Positions 55,165 to 63,711 are shown, counted from the stretch's first letter. The stretch: 64,000 nt of DNA from Bradyrhizobium sp. WSM1417 (GCF_000515415.1 NZ_KI911783.1:412501-476500); one strand, 5' to 3'. The notes: generated by a model from the letters alone, not told the origin. Numbers and translations: made by a program.

Positions 55165-56706
55165 TCAATTCGCCCCGTCCCGCAGCTTGAACCGCTGGAT
55201 CTTTCCCGTTGCCGTCTTCGGCAGCGAGTCCACCACGTCGATCCAGCGCGGATATTTCCACGGGCCGATCTTCTGCTTGACGTGGTCCTTGAGCATCTCT
55301 TGCAAACCGGTCGTCGTCGCGCCGGGGCGCAGCACGACGAAGGCCTTGGGCTTCAACAAGCCTTCCGGATCGGCTTCGGGCACGACCGCGGCTTCCAGCA
55401 CGGCCGGATGCGTGATCAGCGCACTCTCGACCTCGAAGGGCGAGACCCAGATGCCGGAGACCTTGAACATGTCGTCGGCACGACCGCAGAAGGTGTAGCG
55501 GCCCTCGGCATCCCTGACATATTTGTCGCCGGTGCGGGTCCACGGACCCTCGAACGTGCGGCGGCTCTTGTGGCGCTGGTTCCAGTAGCCCTCCCCGGCG
55601 GAGGGCGCATCGACCAGGAGCTCGCCGACTTCGCCGTCGGCCACATCCTGTCCGGCCTCGTTGACCAGCCGCACCGCATAACCCGGCACCGGCTTGCCGG
55701 AGGAGCCGTATTTGATATCGCCGGGCGCGTTCGACAGGAAAATGTGCAACAGCTCGGTCGAGCCGACGCCGTCGAGAATGTCGACGTTGAAGCGCGCCTT
55801 CCAGCTGTTGCCGACGGACTCCGGCAACGCCTCGCCGGCCGAGGTGCAGATGCGCAGGGCGCCGCCGCCGCGCTCGCTCTTCATCGCCTCGTCGTTGAGC
55901 ATCGCCGCGAACAGGGTCGGCACGCCGTAGAAGATCGAGGGATTATAGCGGTTCATCAGATCGAACATGCGCGCCGGCGTCGGCCGTTCGCTGTTGAGCA
56001 CCACGGTGGCGCCGACCGACATTGGAAAGGTCAGCGCATTGCCGAGGCCATAGGCGAAGAACAGCTTTGCCGCAGAAAGACAAACGTCGTTCTCGCGAAT
56101 GCCGAGCACCTGCTTCGCATAAGTGTCCGCGGTCGCCTGCATGTTCGAATGGATGTGCCGCACGCCCTTGGGCATGCCGGTCGAGCCTGACGAATAGAGC
56201 CAGAACGCCGGCTCATCCGGATGCGTCGCGGCGGTGGTGAACCGGTCGCTCTCGTCCGCAATCTCCTCGGCGAGTTGCTTGTGACCGTTCTGCTTGGCGC
56301 CGGACACCACGACATGCTCGAGATCCGGCATGCGGCCGACGACGTCCTTGATGACGGGATAGAGCGCTTCCGAGACGAACAGCACGCGTGCGCGGCAATC
56401 GGCGAGGATGTAGGCGTATTGATCTGATGTCAGCAGCGTGTTGAGCGGCACCGGCACAATGCCGGCGCGGATCGCGCCCAGAAACAGAAGCGGGAAGTCG
56501 ACCGTATCCAGCATGATCATCGCAACGCGCTCTTCGCGGCGGACACCGAGCCGGCGCAGCATGTTGGCGGCGCGCCGCGTTTCGCGCTGGAGCTCGCCAT
56601 AGGTGAGCCGGGAGACGGTGTCGTCGAAGGCGAGCTTGTTGCCGCGTCCCTCCTCGACATTCCGGTCGAGCAGCCAGGTCACCGCGTTATAGGATCCCTC
56701 GCTCAC
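55165..56706 (-). CDS. bclA: Benzoate--CoA ligase
   Basis: 513-residue acyl-adenylate enzyme. The P-loop YSSGSTGMPKGVRH lies at about 172-185, the aromatic-substrate segment AAKLFFAYGLGNALTFPM is typical of benzoate-CoA ligases, TRTGDKYV is the A7 motif and PKTATGKIQRFKLR carries the catalytic Lys. It makes benzoyl-CoA for BoxAB. GTG start after GGGGAGAAGTCC. It is divergent from boxR, with 152 bp between. Confidence 0.94.
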   Translation of the reverse strand: MSEGSYNAVTWLLDRNVEEGRGNKLAFDDTVSRLTYGELQRETRRAANMLRRLGVRREERVAMIMLDTVDFPLLFLGAIRAGIVPVPLNTLLTSDQYAYILADCRARVLFVSEALYPVIKDVVGRMPDLEHVVVSGAKQNGHKQLAEEIADESDRFTTAATHPDEPAFWLYSSGSTGMPKGVRHIHSNMQATADTYAKQVLGIRENDVCLSAAKLFFAYGLGNALTFPMSVGATVVLNSERPTPARMFDLMNRYNPSIFYGVPTLFAAMLNDEAMKSERGGGALRICTSAGEALPESVGNSWKARFNVDILDGVGSTELLHIFLSNAPGDIKYGSSGKPVPGYAVRLVNEAGQDVADGEVGELLVDAPSAGEGYWNQRHKSRRTFEGPWTRTGDKYVRDAEGRYTFCGRADDMFKVSGIWVSPFEVESALITHPAVLEAAVVPEADPEGLLKPKAFVVLRPGATTTGLQEMLKDHVKQKIGPWKYPRWIDVVDSLPKTATGKIQRFKLRDGAN

Positions 56707-56726
56707 GGACTTCTCCCCTGAATTTA

Positions 56727-56738
56727 GAATTATAATTC
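56727..56738. promoter_or_regulatory. Palindrome GAATTATAATTC in the bclA/boxR promoter region
   Basis: A perfect 12-bp palindrome 21 bp upstream of the bclA GTG. It includes TATAAT on both strands, so it may be a -10 element, an operator half, or both. No TGCA is present in this intergenic region, in contrast to the boxC upstream region. Confidence 0.35.
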
Positions 56739-56858
56739 ATAGAAAGACATCGCATTGGCTTGCTGTCAATGCCAGCAGGCACTATGTTTCATTAATACGC
56801 GCCGCAGGACCTCTTTAAAAGAAGACATCCGCTCAAGCAGGCCCATGATCCGTAGTCC

Positions 56859-57767
56859 ATGACTGACAGTCCCGACGCCGAATCCCGATTTCTCGAACAG
56901 CTCGGCCAGCGCGTGCGCACCATGCGCGCGCTACGCGGCATGTCGCGCAAGGTGCTCGCCAAGGTATCAGGGATATCGGAGCGCTACATCGCGCAGCTCG
57001 AAAGCGGCAAGGGCAATGTCTCTATCGTGCTGCTCCGCCGCGTCTCCGACGCGATGGGCGCGCATCTCGAAGACCTGCTTCCCTCAGTCGATCCGACCCC
57101 GGACTGGCAGATGTTTCGCGATCTCCTGCGCAAGGCGACGCCGGCGCAGATCGCGCAAGCCAAGGATCTGCTCGCCGGCGGCAGCGCAACCGCGCCGCGG
57201 CGCGCGCCGTTCTGCGGCATCGCGCTGATCGGCCTGCGCGGCGCCGGAAAATCGACGCTTGGGCGGATGCTGGCGAAGAAGGTCGGCTGGAGTTTTGTCG
57301 AGCTCAACAAGGAGGTCGAGCAGCAGAACGGCCTCTCGGTCGCCGAGATCATCGCGCTCTACGGCCAGGAAGGCTTTCGCCGCATGGAGCAGGCGGCGCT
57401 GCAACAGCTGCTCGCGCGCAACGAGCTGATGGTGCTGGCGACCGGCGGCGGCATTGTCTCGGAGCCCCTGACCTTCGACCAGATCCTGTCGTCGTTCTAC
57501 ACGATCTGGCTGAAGGCCGAGCCCGAGGAGCACATGGCTCGCGTCCGCCGCCAGGGCGATTTGCGCCCGATGGCCGACGACCGCTCAGCTATGGCGGAGC
57601 TGCGCAACATCCTCTTGAGCCGCGAGCCGCTATATGCGCGCGCGACGGCGGTGGTGGACACGGCGGGACTGTCCGTCGATGCCGCCGCGGCGCGCCTGGT
57701 TGATGCGGTGCGGCCGGTGCTGCAGAACGAAGCGCGCAGCTTCGGGCTGCGCAGCGTGGCGCTGTAG
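56859..57767 (+). CDS. boxR: BoxR/BzdR-type benzoyl-CoA-responsive regulator (HTH plus shikimate-kinase-like domain)
   Basis: 302 residues. An XRE-type HTH (about 16-70: VRTMRALRGMSRKVLAKVSG, ERYIAQLESGKGNVSIVLLR) is joined by a linker to a shikimate-kinase-like domain (about 120-290) with Walker A GLRGAGKSTLGRML and ATGGGIV. In BoxR and BzdR this domain binds benzoyl-CoA and releases the repressor. It is divergent from bclA and followed 12 bp later by a truncated globin gene. Confidence 0.94.
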   Translation: MTDSPDAESRFLEQLGQRVRTMRALRGMSRKVLAKVSGISERYIAQLESGKGNVSIVLLRRVSDAMGAHLEDLLPSVDPTPDWQMFRDLLRKATPAQIAQAKDLLAGGSATAPRRAPFCGIALIGLRGAGKSTLGRMLAKKVGWSFVELNKEVEQQNGLSVAEIIALYGQEGFRRMEQAALQQLLARNELMVLATGGGIVSEPLTFDQILSSFYTIWLKAEPEEHMARVRRQGDLRPMADDRSAMAELRNILLSREPLYARATAVVDTAGLSVDAAAARLVDAVRPVLQNEARSFGLRSVAL

Positions 57768-57779
57768 GTCCGAACTCCC

Positions 57780-58175
57780 ATGACCGACGGCGACGTTGCA
57801 ATCTCCATGTTCGAGCGGATCGGCGGCAGCGCCACGATCGACCTGTTGGTCGATCGCTTCTATGAGCGGATGAATACGCTGCCGGAGGCGAAGATCATCC
57901 GCGCGATGCATGCGGCCGACCTCGGCCTCATCAGGGATGTGCTGAAGCGCTATCTCACGGAGTGGACCGGCGGCCCGAAACTCTATTCGGTCGACAAGGG
58001 CCATCCACGGCTGCGCCAGCGCCACCTCGGCTTTGCCATCGGCGATGCCGAGCGCGACGCGTGGATGCTCTGCATGCGCGGCCCGCTCGAGGAGACCGTT
58101 GTGGACGCTGCCGCGCGGCAGGACCTCGACAAGGCGTTGTCCGGCCTCGCCGACTGGATGCGCAACCGGTCGTGA
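57780..58175 (+). CDS. Group II truncated hemoglobin
   Basis: 131 residues. FERIGGSATIDLLVDRFYERM begins the globin helices, and the diagnostic group II block is EWTGGPKLYSVDKGHPRLRQ, followed by RHLGFAIGD and the C-terminal AWMLCMRGPLEE with the conserved Trp. Heme ligand His is in the GHPRLRQRH segment. It lies 12 bp after boxR, so it is co-transcribed with the regulator. An O2-binding globin next to an O2-dependent BoxB suggests O2 delivery or protection; this is inference. Confidence 0.9.
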   Translation: MTDGDVAISMFERIGGSATIDLLVDRFYERMNTLPEAKIIRAMHAADLGLIRDVLKRYLTEWTGGPKLYSVDKGHPRLRQRHLGFAIGDAERDAWMLCMRGPLEETVVDAAARQDLDKALSGLADWMRNRS

Positions 58176-58190
58176 TTTTTGCACAGGCGC

Positions 58191-58266
58191 GTAGCCGGGA
58201 TGAGCGAAGCGACATCCGGGGCTTCACGATGACTTTCCCGGGTATCGCTTCGCTCACCCGGGCTAC
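58191..58266. repeat. Palindromic repeat, family D, overlapping the iclR stop
   Basis: GTAGCCGGGATGAGCGAAGC on the left and its near-complement GCTTCGCTCACCCGGGCTAC on the right enclose ~35 bp. It lies between the convergent globin and IclR genes. The TAG stop of the IclR gene (58263-58265) lies inside the right end. Confidence 0.8.
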
Positions 58267-59048
58267 AAGAGTTGCGACCGCACGGCTTCCGCGCCCTCAC
58301 GCAGCAGCGGCAAAAATCGCTCGATCAATTCCTGCGCCGGCACGCGGTCGACATGGGCGCCCATGTTGATGGCGGCGACGATGACATCGTCATAACGACG
58401 CACCGGGACCGAGATCGAGCGGAAATGCGGCTCGGCCTCGCGATCGACCAGCGCGTAACCCTGCGCGCGATCGGCGACAATGCGCGCGAGCAGCGCCTTG
58501 GGATCGGTCACCGTCTGCGGCGTCAACGCCTCGCGCTTCATCGCTTTTAGACGCGCAGCCAGCTCGGCATCGGTGAGTTGGCCGAGCATGGCGCGGCCGA
58601 CCGAGGTGCAGAAGGCCGGCAGGCGGTAGCCGATGTCCGGCCCACCGGAAAACATCCGCGCCGGACTGCTACGCGCGATGAACACGACCTCATCGCCGTC
58701 GAGCACCGCGAGCGAGGCGATTTCGTTGGCCGCTGTCGCGGCGCGGTCGAGGACCGGTTGCAGGACCGTGACGAGTTGGCTCGACCGCAGATACGACGCG
58801 GCCAGTGTCAGCACATGTGGCGTCAGGGAGAACAGCTTGCCGTCGCCGCTGACGAAGCCGCCGCGCTGAAGCGTGAACAGCATGCGTCGCGCGGTCGCGC
58901 GCGGAAGGTCCGCGGCGCGGGCGAGATCGCTGAGTGTCATCGGACCCGCCGTCGCTCCGAAGCACTGCAGCAGCCGCAGGCCGCGATCGAGGCTCTCGAC
59001 GAAATCCGTCGGGCGTTCGTCGCTCTCGCTTCGCTTCAGCTTGGGCAT
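58263..59048 (-). CDS. IclR family transcriptional regulator
   Basis: 261 residues. Winged HTH (VESLDRGLRLLQCFGATAGP followed by MTLSDLARAADLPRATARRM) at about 14-60, then the IclR effector domain (GYRLPAFCTSVGRAMLGQLT; VDREAEPHFRSISVPVRRYD; VVAAINMG). This is the PcaR/PobR-type signature. It is divergent from the Rieske oxygenase gene and should control it and the ligase gene. A candidate operator lies in the 113-bp gap. Confidence 0.92.
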   Translation of the reverse strand: MPKLKRSESDERPTDFVESLDRGLRLLQCFGATAGPMTLSDLARAADLPRATARRMLFTLQRGGFVSGDGKLFSLTPHVLTLAASYLRSSQLVTVLQPVLDRAATAANEIASLAVLDGDEVVFIARSSPARMFSGGPDIGYRLPAFCTSVGRAMLGQLTDAELAARLKAMKREALTPQTVTDPKALLARIVADRAQGYALVDREAEPHFRSISVPVRRYDDVIVAAINMGAHVDRVPAQELIERFLPLLREGAEAVRSQLL

Positions 59049-59105
59049 GGGTGTCGGGTCATTCCTGCAAAATAGTGCTTGCTGCCGGACCAAGGCATGT
59101 CATAA

Positions 59106-59131
59106 TTCGCCCATTCGTTCAATAGGCGAAC
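59106..59131. promoter_or_regulatory. Candidate IclR-family operator
   Basis: GTTCAATAGGCGAAC (59117-59131) is an interrupted palindrome (GTTC-N7-GAAC) close to the PcaU/PcaR-type site GTTCGATAATCGCAC. An overlapping inverted repeat TTCGCC-N13-GGCGAA spans 59106-59130. Both lie between the divergent iclR and Rieske genes, 31 bp before the latter's ATG. Confidence 0.6.
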
Positions 59132-59161
59132 AAACGCCACTCCGCAAAGGATGCGACTGCC

Positions 59162-60520
59162 ATGATGAGCCAGGAGCAGAACGACCTGATCACCCGCACC
59201 GGTCCAAAGGACCCCTGCGGAAAGCTGATGCGAAGCTATTGGCAGCCGGCGGCGCTGGTGGACGAGCTCGACGGCGATCGGCCGATCCGCCCCGTCAAAT
59301 TGCTCGGCGAAAACCTGGTGCTGTTCCGCGACGAGCGAGGGCGCTACGGCCTGATCGATCGCCACTGCGCGCATCGCGGCGCCGATCTCGCCTTCGGACG
59401 GCTCGAGCATGGTGGCCTGCGCTGCGCCTTTCACGGCTGGCTGTTCGACGCCACCGGGCAATGCATTGAGACGCCCGCGGAGCCGAAGGATTCAAAGCTC
59501 TGCCAGAACATCCGCCAGCGCTCTTATCCCGTGGTGGAGAAGAGCGGCATTCTTTGGGCTTATCTCGGCGAGGGCGAGCCGCCGGCATTTCCCGAGCTCG
59601 ATTGCTTCGTCGCCCCCGGCACCCACACTTTCGCATTCAAGGGGCACATGGCCTGCAACTGGCTCCAGGCGCTCGAAGTCGGCATCGATCCCGCACATGC
59701 CTCCTATCTGCATCGCTTCTTCGAGGACGAGGACACCTCGACGGCCTACGGCAAGCAGTTCCGTGGCGCATCTGCGGGAAGCGACCTGCCGATGACAAAG
59801 ATCTTGCGCGAATACGATCGTCCGATCATCAATGTCGAGCATACCGAATACGGACTGCGGCTGATCGCGCTGCGCGAGATCGACGAGGAGCGCACCCATG
59901 TGCGCGTCACCAACCAGCTCTTTCCGCACGGCTTCGTCATCCCCATGAGCACGGAGATGACGATCACGCAGTGGCACGTGCCCGTCGACGACGAGAATTG
60001 CTACTGGTACGCGATCTTCACCAGCTACACGAATGCCGTGGACAAGAAGAAGATGCGCGACCAGCGGCTCGAGCTCTATGAGCTGCCGGACTACAAATCG
60101 CGCAAGAACAGCAACAACGATTACGGTTTCGACCCGCACGAGCAGCAGACGGCGACCTATACCGGAATGGGCACCGACATCAACGTCCACGACCAGTGGG
60201 CGGTGGAATCAATGGGCGCGATCCAGGATCGCACCCGGGAGCACCTCGGCACGAGCGACAAAGCGATCGTGCAATACCGCCGTCTGCTGCGGCAGGAGAT
60301 CGAGAAGGTCGCAGGCGGCGAGAAGCCGATGCTGCATCTCGACGAGGCCACCGCACGTTCGATCCAGGGCCCGGCGACCATGGACGGCATCGGGCCGACC
60401 CGAGGCTGGGAGATCTACTGGATGGAAGTCGACGTCAAGCGCCGCCGCAGCGCACCGTGGACGGCCCCGGTGCCGAAGGAGATCGCGGACAACGTGCATC
60501 GGCTGACGGCGGCGGAGTAG
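59162..60520 (+). CDS. Rieske non-heme iron oxygenase, large (alpha) subunit
   Basis: 452 residues. The Rieske [2Fe-2S] ligands are C69-x-H71 and C88-x2-H91 (RHCAHRGADLAF...RCAFHGW). The mononuclear iron ligands lie in D176-PAH179-ASYLH184, the usual D-x2-H-x4-H. The overall style is that of phthalate/carbazole-type (group I) oxygenases, which need a separate reductase that is not encoded here. It hydroxylates an aromatic or similar substrate. Start ATG 59162 (ATG 59165 equally possible). The next gene is a glutamine-synthetase-like ligase 149 bp downstream. Confidence 0.92.
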   Translation: MMSQEQNDLITRTGPKDPCGKLMRSYWQPAALVDELDGDRPIRPVKLLGENLVLFRDERGRYGLIDRHCAHRGADLAFGRLEHGGLRCAFHGWLFDATGQCIETPAEPKDSKLCQNIRQRSYPVVEKSGILWAYLGEGEPPAFPELDCFVAPGTHTFAFKGHMACNWLQALEVGIDPAHASYLHRFFEDEDTSTAYGKQFRGASAGSDLPMTKILREYDRPIINVEHTEYGLRLIALREIDEERTHVRVTNQLFPHGFVIPMSTEMTITQWHVPVDDENCYWYAIFTSYTNAVDKKKMRDQRLELYELPDYKSRKNSNNDYGFDPHEQQTATYTGMGTDINVHDQWAVESMGAIQDRTREHLGTSDKAIVQYRRLLRQEIEKVAGGEKPMLHLDEATARSIQGPATMDGIGPTRGWEIYWMEVDVKRRRSAPWTAPVPKEIADNVHRLTAAE

Positions 60521-60542
60521 CGCAGAATGCAGGTCCCTCCTT

Positions 60543-60622
60543 CGTCATTGCGAGCGCAGCGAAGCAATCCAGACTGTCTCTCCGGAGGGATCCTGGATTG
60601 CTTCGCTGCGCTCGCAATGACG
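60543..60622. repeat. Dispersed palindromic repeat, family C copy 1
   Basis: Arms 60543-60572 and 60593-60622 are exact 30-bp complements that start CGTCATTGCGAGCGCAGCGA and enclose 20 bp. It lies between the Rieske gene and the ligase gene, which are in the same direction. It may therefore reduce read-through or stabilise the upstream mRNA. Confidence 0.92.
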
Positions 60623-60669
60623 GAGAATGTGGCGCATGCTTCGCCTCTCACGGATAGAGGAGTGAAAAA

Positions 60670-62106
60670 GTGACTTTCGTTGCGCGTCATGCGCTGTGGT
60701 CGGATGAGCAGAAGGACGCTGCATTGCGCATGCGCCGCATCGTCGAGGAGAAGAACCTCGAGGTCATCCGCCTCGCCTTCCCCGACCAGCACGGCATCTT
60801 GCGCGGCAAGACCATCATCGCGGCCGAAGCGATCGCATCGCTCGAAAGCGGCTGCTCCATCACCACCACCATGCTCGCCAAGGACACCTCGCACCGCACG
60901 GTGTTTCCGGTGTTCACGTCGGGCGGCGGCTTCGGCATGAAGGAGATGGAGGGCGCGGCCGACGTGCTGATGGTCGCCGATCCCACGACGTTTCGCGTTT
61001 TGCCCTGGGCGCCGGCTACGGGCTGGGTTCTCTGCGACCTCTATTTCAACGACGGCCGTCCCGTCCCGTTCGCAACACGCGGGCTCTATCGCAAGGTGCT
61101 CGGCGAGCTCGCAAGCCGCGGCCACGATTTCGTCGCGGGCCTTGAGGTCGAATTCCACATCTTCAAGCTCGACGATCCGCATATGCGCCCGGAAGATGCC
61201 GGCCAGCCCGGCACGCCGCCTTCGGTGAGCCTGCTCAGCCACGGCTACCAATATCTCACCGAGCAGCGCTTCGACCAGATGGAGCCGGTGCTGGAGATTT
61301 TGCGCCGCGACATCGTCGCGCTCGGTCTGCCCTTGCGTTCGGTCGAAGTCGAGTTCGGGCCGAGCCAGTGCGAATTCACCTTCGCGCCGAGGATGGGTCT
61401 GGAGCCCGCCGACAACATGGTGCTGTTTCGGAGCGCCGTGAAGCAGATCGCGCACCGCCACGGTTATCACGCCACCTTCATGTGCCGGCCGAAGCTACCG
61501 AACCTGTTCGCGAGCGGCTGGCATCTGCACCAATCGGTGGTGTCACGCACGAGCGGCGAGAACCAGTTCATGGCGAAAGAGGGCGGCGAGCCGCTCAGCG
61601 CGTTCGGCCGCGCCTGGCTTGCCGGCCTGCTCGACCACGCCCGCGCGTCCACCGTGTTCACCACCCCGACCATCAATGGCTACAAGCGCTACCGCTCCTA
61701 TTCACTGGCGCCGGACCGCGCGATATGGGGCCGCGACAATCGCGGCGTGATGATCCGCGTGCTCGGCGCGGCCGGCGACGCCGCCACGCGCCTGGAAAAC
61801 CGCATCGGCGAGCCCGCCGCCAATCCCTATCTCTACATGGCCTTGCAGATTCTCTCCGGCCTCGACGGCGTCGACCGCAAGCTCGATCCCGGCCCGTCGG
61901 CCGATACGCCCTACGAAACCAAGGCACCGCTCTTGCCGAAGTCGCTGCGCGATGCGGTCAGCGCGCTGAAGGACGATCCGTTCTTCCGGGAAAAGCTCGG
62001 GCCTGAGTTCGTCGATTATTACACCCACATCAAGAACGCCGAGATCGACCGCTTCCTGTCCGAGGTAACCGACTGGGAGCACAAGGAATATTTCGAGGTG
62101 TTTTGA
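60670..62106 (+). CDS. Glutamine synthetase family ligase (gamma-glutamyl-amine ligase-like)
   Basis: 478 residues. The GS catalytic features are visible: GLEVEFHIF (E-x-E metal ligands), EFGPSQCEFTF, NLFASGWHLHQSV (metal His), NGYKRYRSYSLAPDRAIWGRDN (Arg/nucleotide) and ENRIGEPAANPYLYMALQI (catalytic Glu/Arg). It lacks the Tyr adenylylation region of assimilatory GlnA and the N-terminal domain is diverged. Paralogues ligate glutamate to amines (PuuA, IpuC, AtdA1). GTG start after GAGGAGTGAAAAA. Its pairing with a Rieske oxygenase suggests that an amine substrate is gamma-glutamylated before oxygenation (inference). Confidence 0.88.
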   Translation: MTFVARHALWSDEQKDAALRMRRIVEEKNLEVIRLAFPDQHGILRGKTIIAAEAIASLESGCSITTTMLAKDTSHRTVFPVFTSGGGFGMKEMEGAADVLMVADPTTFRVLPWAPATGWVLCDLYFNDGRPVPFATRGLYRKVLGELASRGHDFVAGLEVEFHIFKLDDPHMRPEDAGQPGTPPSVSLLSHGYQYLTEQRFDQMEPVLEILRRDIVALGLPLRSVEVEFGPSQCEFTFAPRMGLEPADNMVLFRSAVKQIAHRHGYHATFMCRPKLPNLFASGWHLHQSVVSRTSGENQFMAKEGGEPLSAFGRAWLAGLLDHARASTVFTTPTINGYKRYRSYSLAPDRAIWGRDNRGVMIRVLGAAGDAATRLENRIGEPAANPYLYMALQILSGLDGVDRKLDPGPSADTPYETKAPLLPKSLRDAVSALKDDPFFREKLGPEFVDYYTHIKNAEIDRFLSEVTDWEHKEYFEVF

Positions 62107-62118
62107 CCTCGGCTCTCT

Positions 62119-62210
62119 CCCGTCATTGCGAGGAGCTCTTGCGACGAAGCAATCCAGACTGTCGCATCAGAAACAGTCTGGATTGCTTCGCTACGCTCGC
62201 AATGACGGGA
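62119..62210. repeat. Dispersed palindromic repeat, family C copy 2
   Basis: CCCGTCATTGCGAG ... GAAGCAATCCAGACTG on the left and the inverted CAGTCTGGATTGCTTCGC ... CGCAATGACGGG on the right. The arms are about 40 bp with an internal bulge (AGCTCTTGCGAC). It lies between the convergent ligase and livF genes. Confidence 0.92.
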
Positions 62211-62222
62211 GAGAGCGGAGGC

Positions 62223-62951
62223 TCAAATCCCCAGATATTTGTGCTGCAGATCCGGCTCAGCCAACAGCTCGTCCGAGGTACCGCTCCACACCGTCTTGCC
62301 GCGCTCGATGATGGTGTGGCGGTCGCAGATGCGGGCGAGGTGGTCGACGTTCTTGTCGACGACCAGGATCGACTGTCCCCGGCTCTTGAGCAGCGACAGA
62401 CAGCTCCAGATCTCTTCGCGGATCAGGGGCGCCAGGCCTTCGGTCGCTTCATCCAGGATGAGGAGCTTTGGGTTGGTCATCAACGCGCGGCCGATGGCGA
62501 GCATCTGCTGCTCGCCGCCGGAGAGCTGGTTGCCCATGTTGGAGGCGCGCTCGGCGAGGCGCGGAAACATCACGTAGATCGCCGCCAGCGTCCAGGGATT
62601 GCGGCTGTCGAAACGATCGGCGGCGGCCGCGACCAGGTTTTCGCGCACGGTGAGGTTCGGGAAGATCTGCCGCCCCTCGGGGACGAGGCCGACACCGAGT
62701 TGCGCGATCCTGTAGGACGGTTGCGTCCGCACTTCCGAGCCCGCAAAGCGGATGCTGCCTGCGCGCGCCGGCGTCAGGCCCATGATCGAGCGGATGGTCG
62801 TGGTCTTGCCCATGCCGTTGCGGCCCATAAGCGAGACCATCTCGCCTGACTTGACCGACAGTGACAAGCCGAACAGCACTTGGGACAGGCCGTAGCAGGT
62901 CTCGATGCCGTCGACCTCGAGCAGCGTGTCACCCATCCCTTTTTCAGACAT
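62223..62951 (-). CDS. livF: Branched-chain amino-acid-type ABC transporter ATP-binding protein (LivF)
   Basis: 242 residues. Walker A GRNGMGKTTTIRS, signature LSGGEQQMLAIGRAL, Walker B KLLILDEATEGLAP, and PEGRQIFPNLTVRENL, which is diagnostic of LivF. It overlaps livG by 8 bp. These HAAT transporters import leucine-type amino acids but also urea, amides, aromatic acids and amino-acid conjugates. Convergence with the Rieske-ligase genes suggests, but does not prove, that it carries the substrate of that pathway. Confidence 0.94.
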   Translation of the reverse strand: MSEKGMGDTLLEVDGIETCYGLSQVLFGLSLSVKSGEMVSLMGRNGMGKTTTIRSIMGLTPARAGSIRFAGSEVRTQPSYRIAQLGVGLVPEGRQIFPNLTVRENLVAAAADRFDSRNPWTLAAIYVMFPRLAERASNMGNQLSGGEQQMLAIGRALMTNPKLLILDEATEGLAPLIREEIWSCLSLLKSRGQSILVVDKNVDHLARICDRHTIIERGKTVWSGTSDELLAEPDLQHKYLGI

Positions 62952-63711
62952 GGTGCGTCACCACATGCGCCTCGCCGAGATAGGCGCGCTTGACGTCCTC
63001 GTTCGCACGGATCGCGGCCGGATCGCCGGAGGCGATGACGCGGCCATAGACCAGCACGGAGATACGGTCGGCGAGCGCAAACACCGCCGGCATGTCGTGC
63101 TCGACCAGCACGATCGAGACCTCTTTGCGCAGCTCCTGGAGCAGCTGCACCATGCGCTGGGACTCGGTGACGCCGAGGCCGGCCATTGGCTCGTCGAGCA
63201 GCAAAAGCTTCGGCTTGCTTGCCAGGGCAACCGCCAGCTCGATCTGGCGACGCTCGCCATGGCTGAGCCTGGACACCAGGACGTCGGCACGATGGGCGAG
63301 ACCGACGCGGTCGAGCGCGGCATGCGCGGCATCGCGCAGGCCCTTCTCCTTGCGTGCATCGGCGAAGAATCGGAATGAGGTGCCGGCATGCGCCTGCGCC
63401 GCGAGCGCGACATTGTCGGCGGCGGTGAAATCGAGCAGCAGTGAGGTGATCTGGAACGAACGTGCCAGGCCCAGCGCGCAGCGGCGATAGGCCGGCAGAT
63501 AGGTGATGTCGCGCCCCGCCAGCGAGACGCTGCCGGAATGCGGCTCCAGATGCCCGGTGAGCTGGCTGATCAGCGTGGTCTTGCCGGCGCCGTTCGGGCC
63601 GATGATGGCGTGCAGCTCGCCTGCCGCAACGTCGAGCGAAACGTTGTCCGTTGCAACGATGCCGCCGAAGCGGCGCACCAGCTTGTCGACACGGAGCAGC
63701 GGCTCAGCCAC
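62944..63711 (-). CDS. livG: Branched-chain amino-acid-type ABC transporter ATP-binding protein (LivG)
   Basis: 255 residues. Walker A GPNGAGKTTLISQL, the LivG-specific insert (YLPAYRRCALGLARSFQITSL), signature LSHGERRQIELAVAL, Walker B LLLLDEPMAGLG, and LVEHDMPAVF. It forms a heterodimer with LivF on the LivHM permease. It overlaps the permease gene by 8 bp and livF by 8 bp. Confidence 0.94.
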   Translation of the reverse strand: MAEPLLRVDKLVRRFGGIVATDNVSLDVAAGELHAIIGPNGAGKTTLISQLTGHLEPHSGSVSLAGRDITYLPAYRRCALGLARSFQITSLLLDFTAADNVALAAQAHAGTSFRFFADARKEKGLRDAAHAALDRVGLAHRADVLVSRLSHGERRQIELAVALASKPKLLLLDEPMAGLGVTESQRMVQLLQELRKEVSIVLVEHDMPAVFALADRISVLVYGRVIASGDPAAIRANEDVKRAYLGEAHVVTHHV

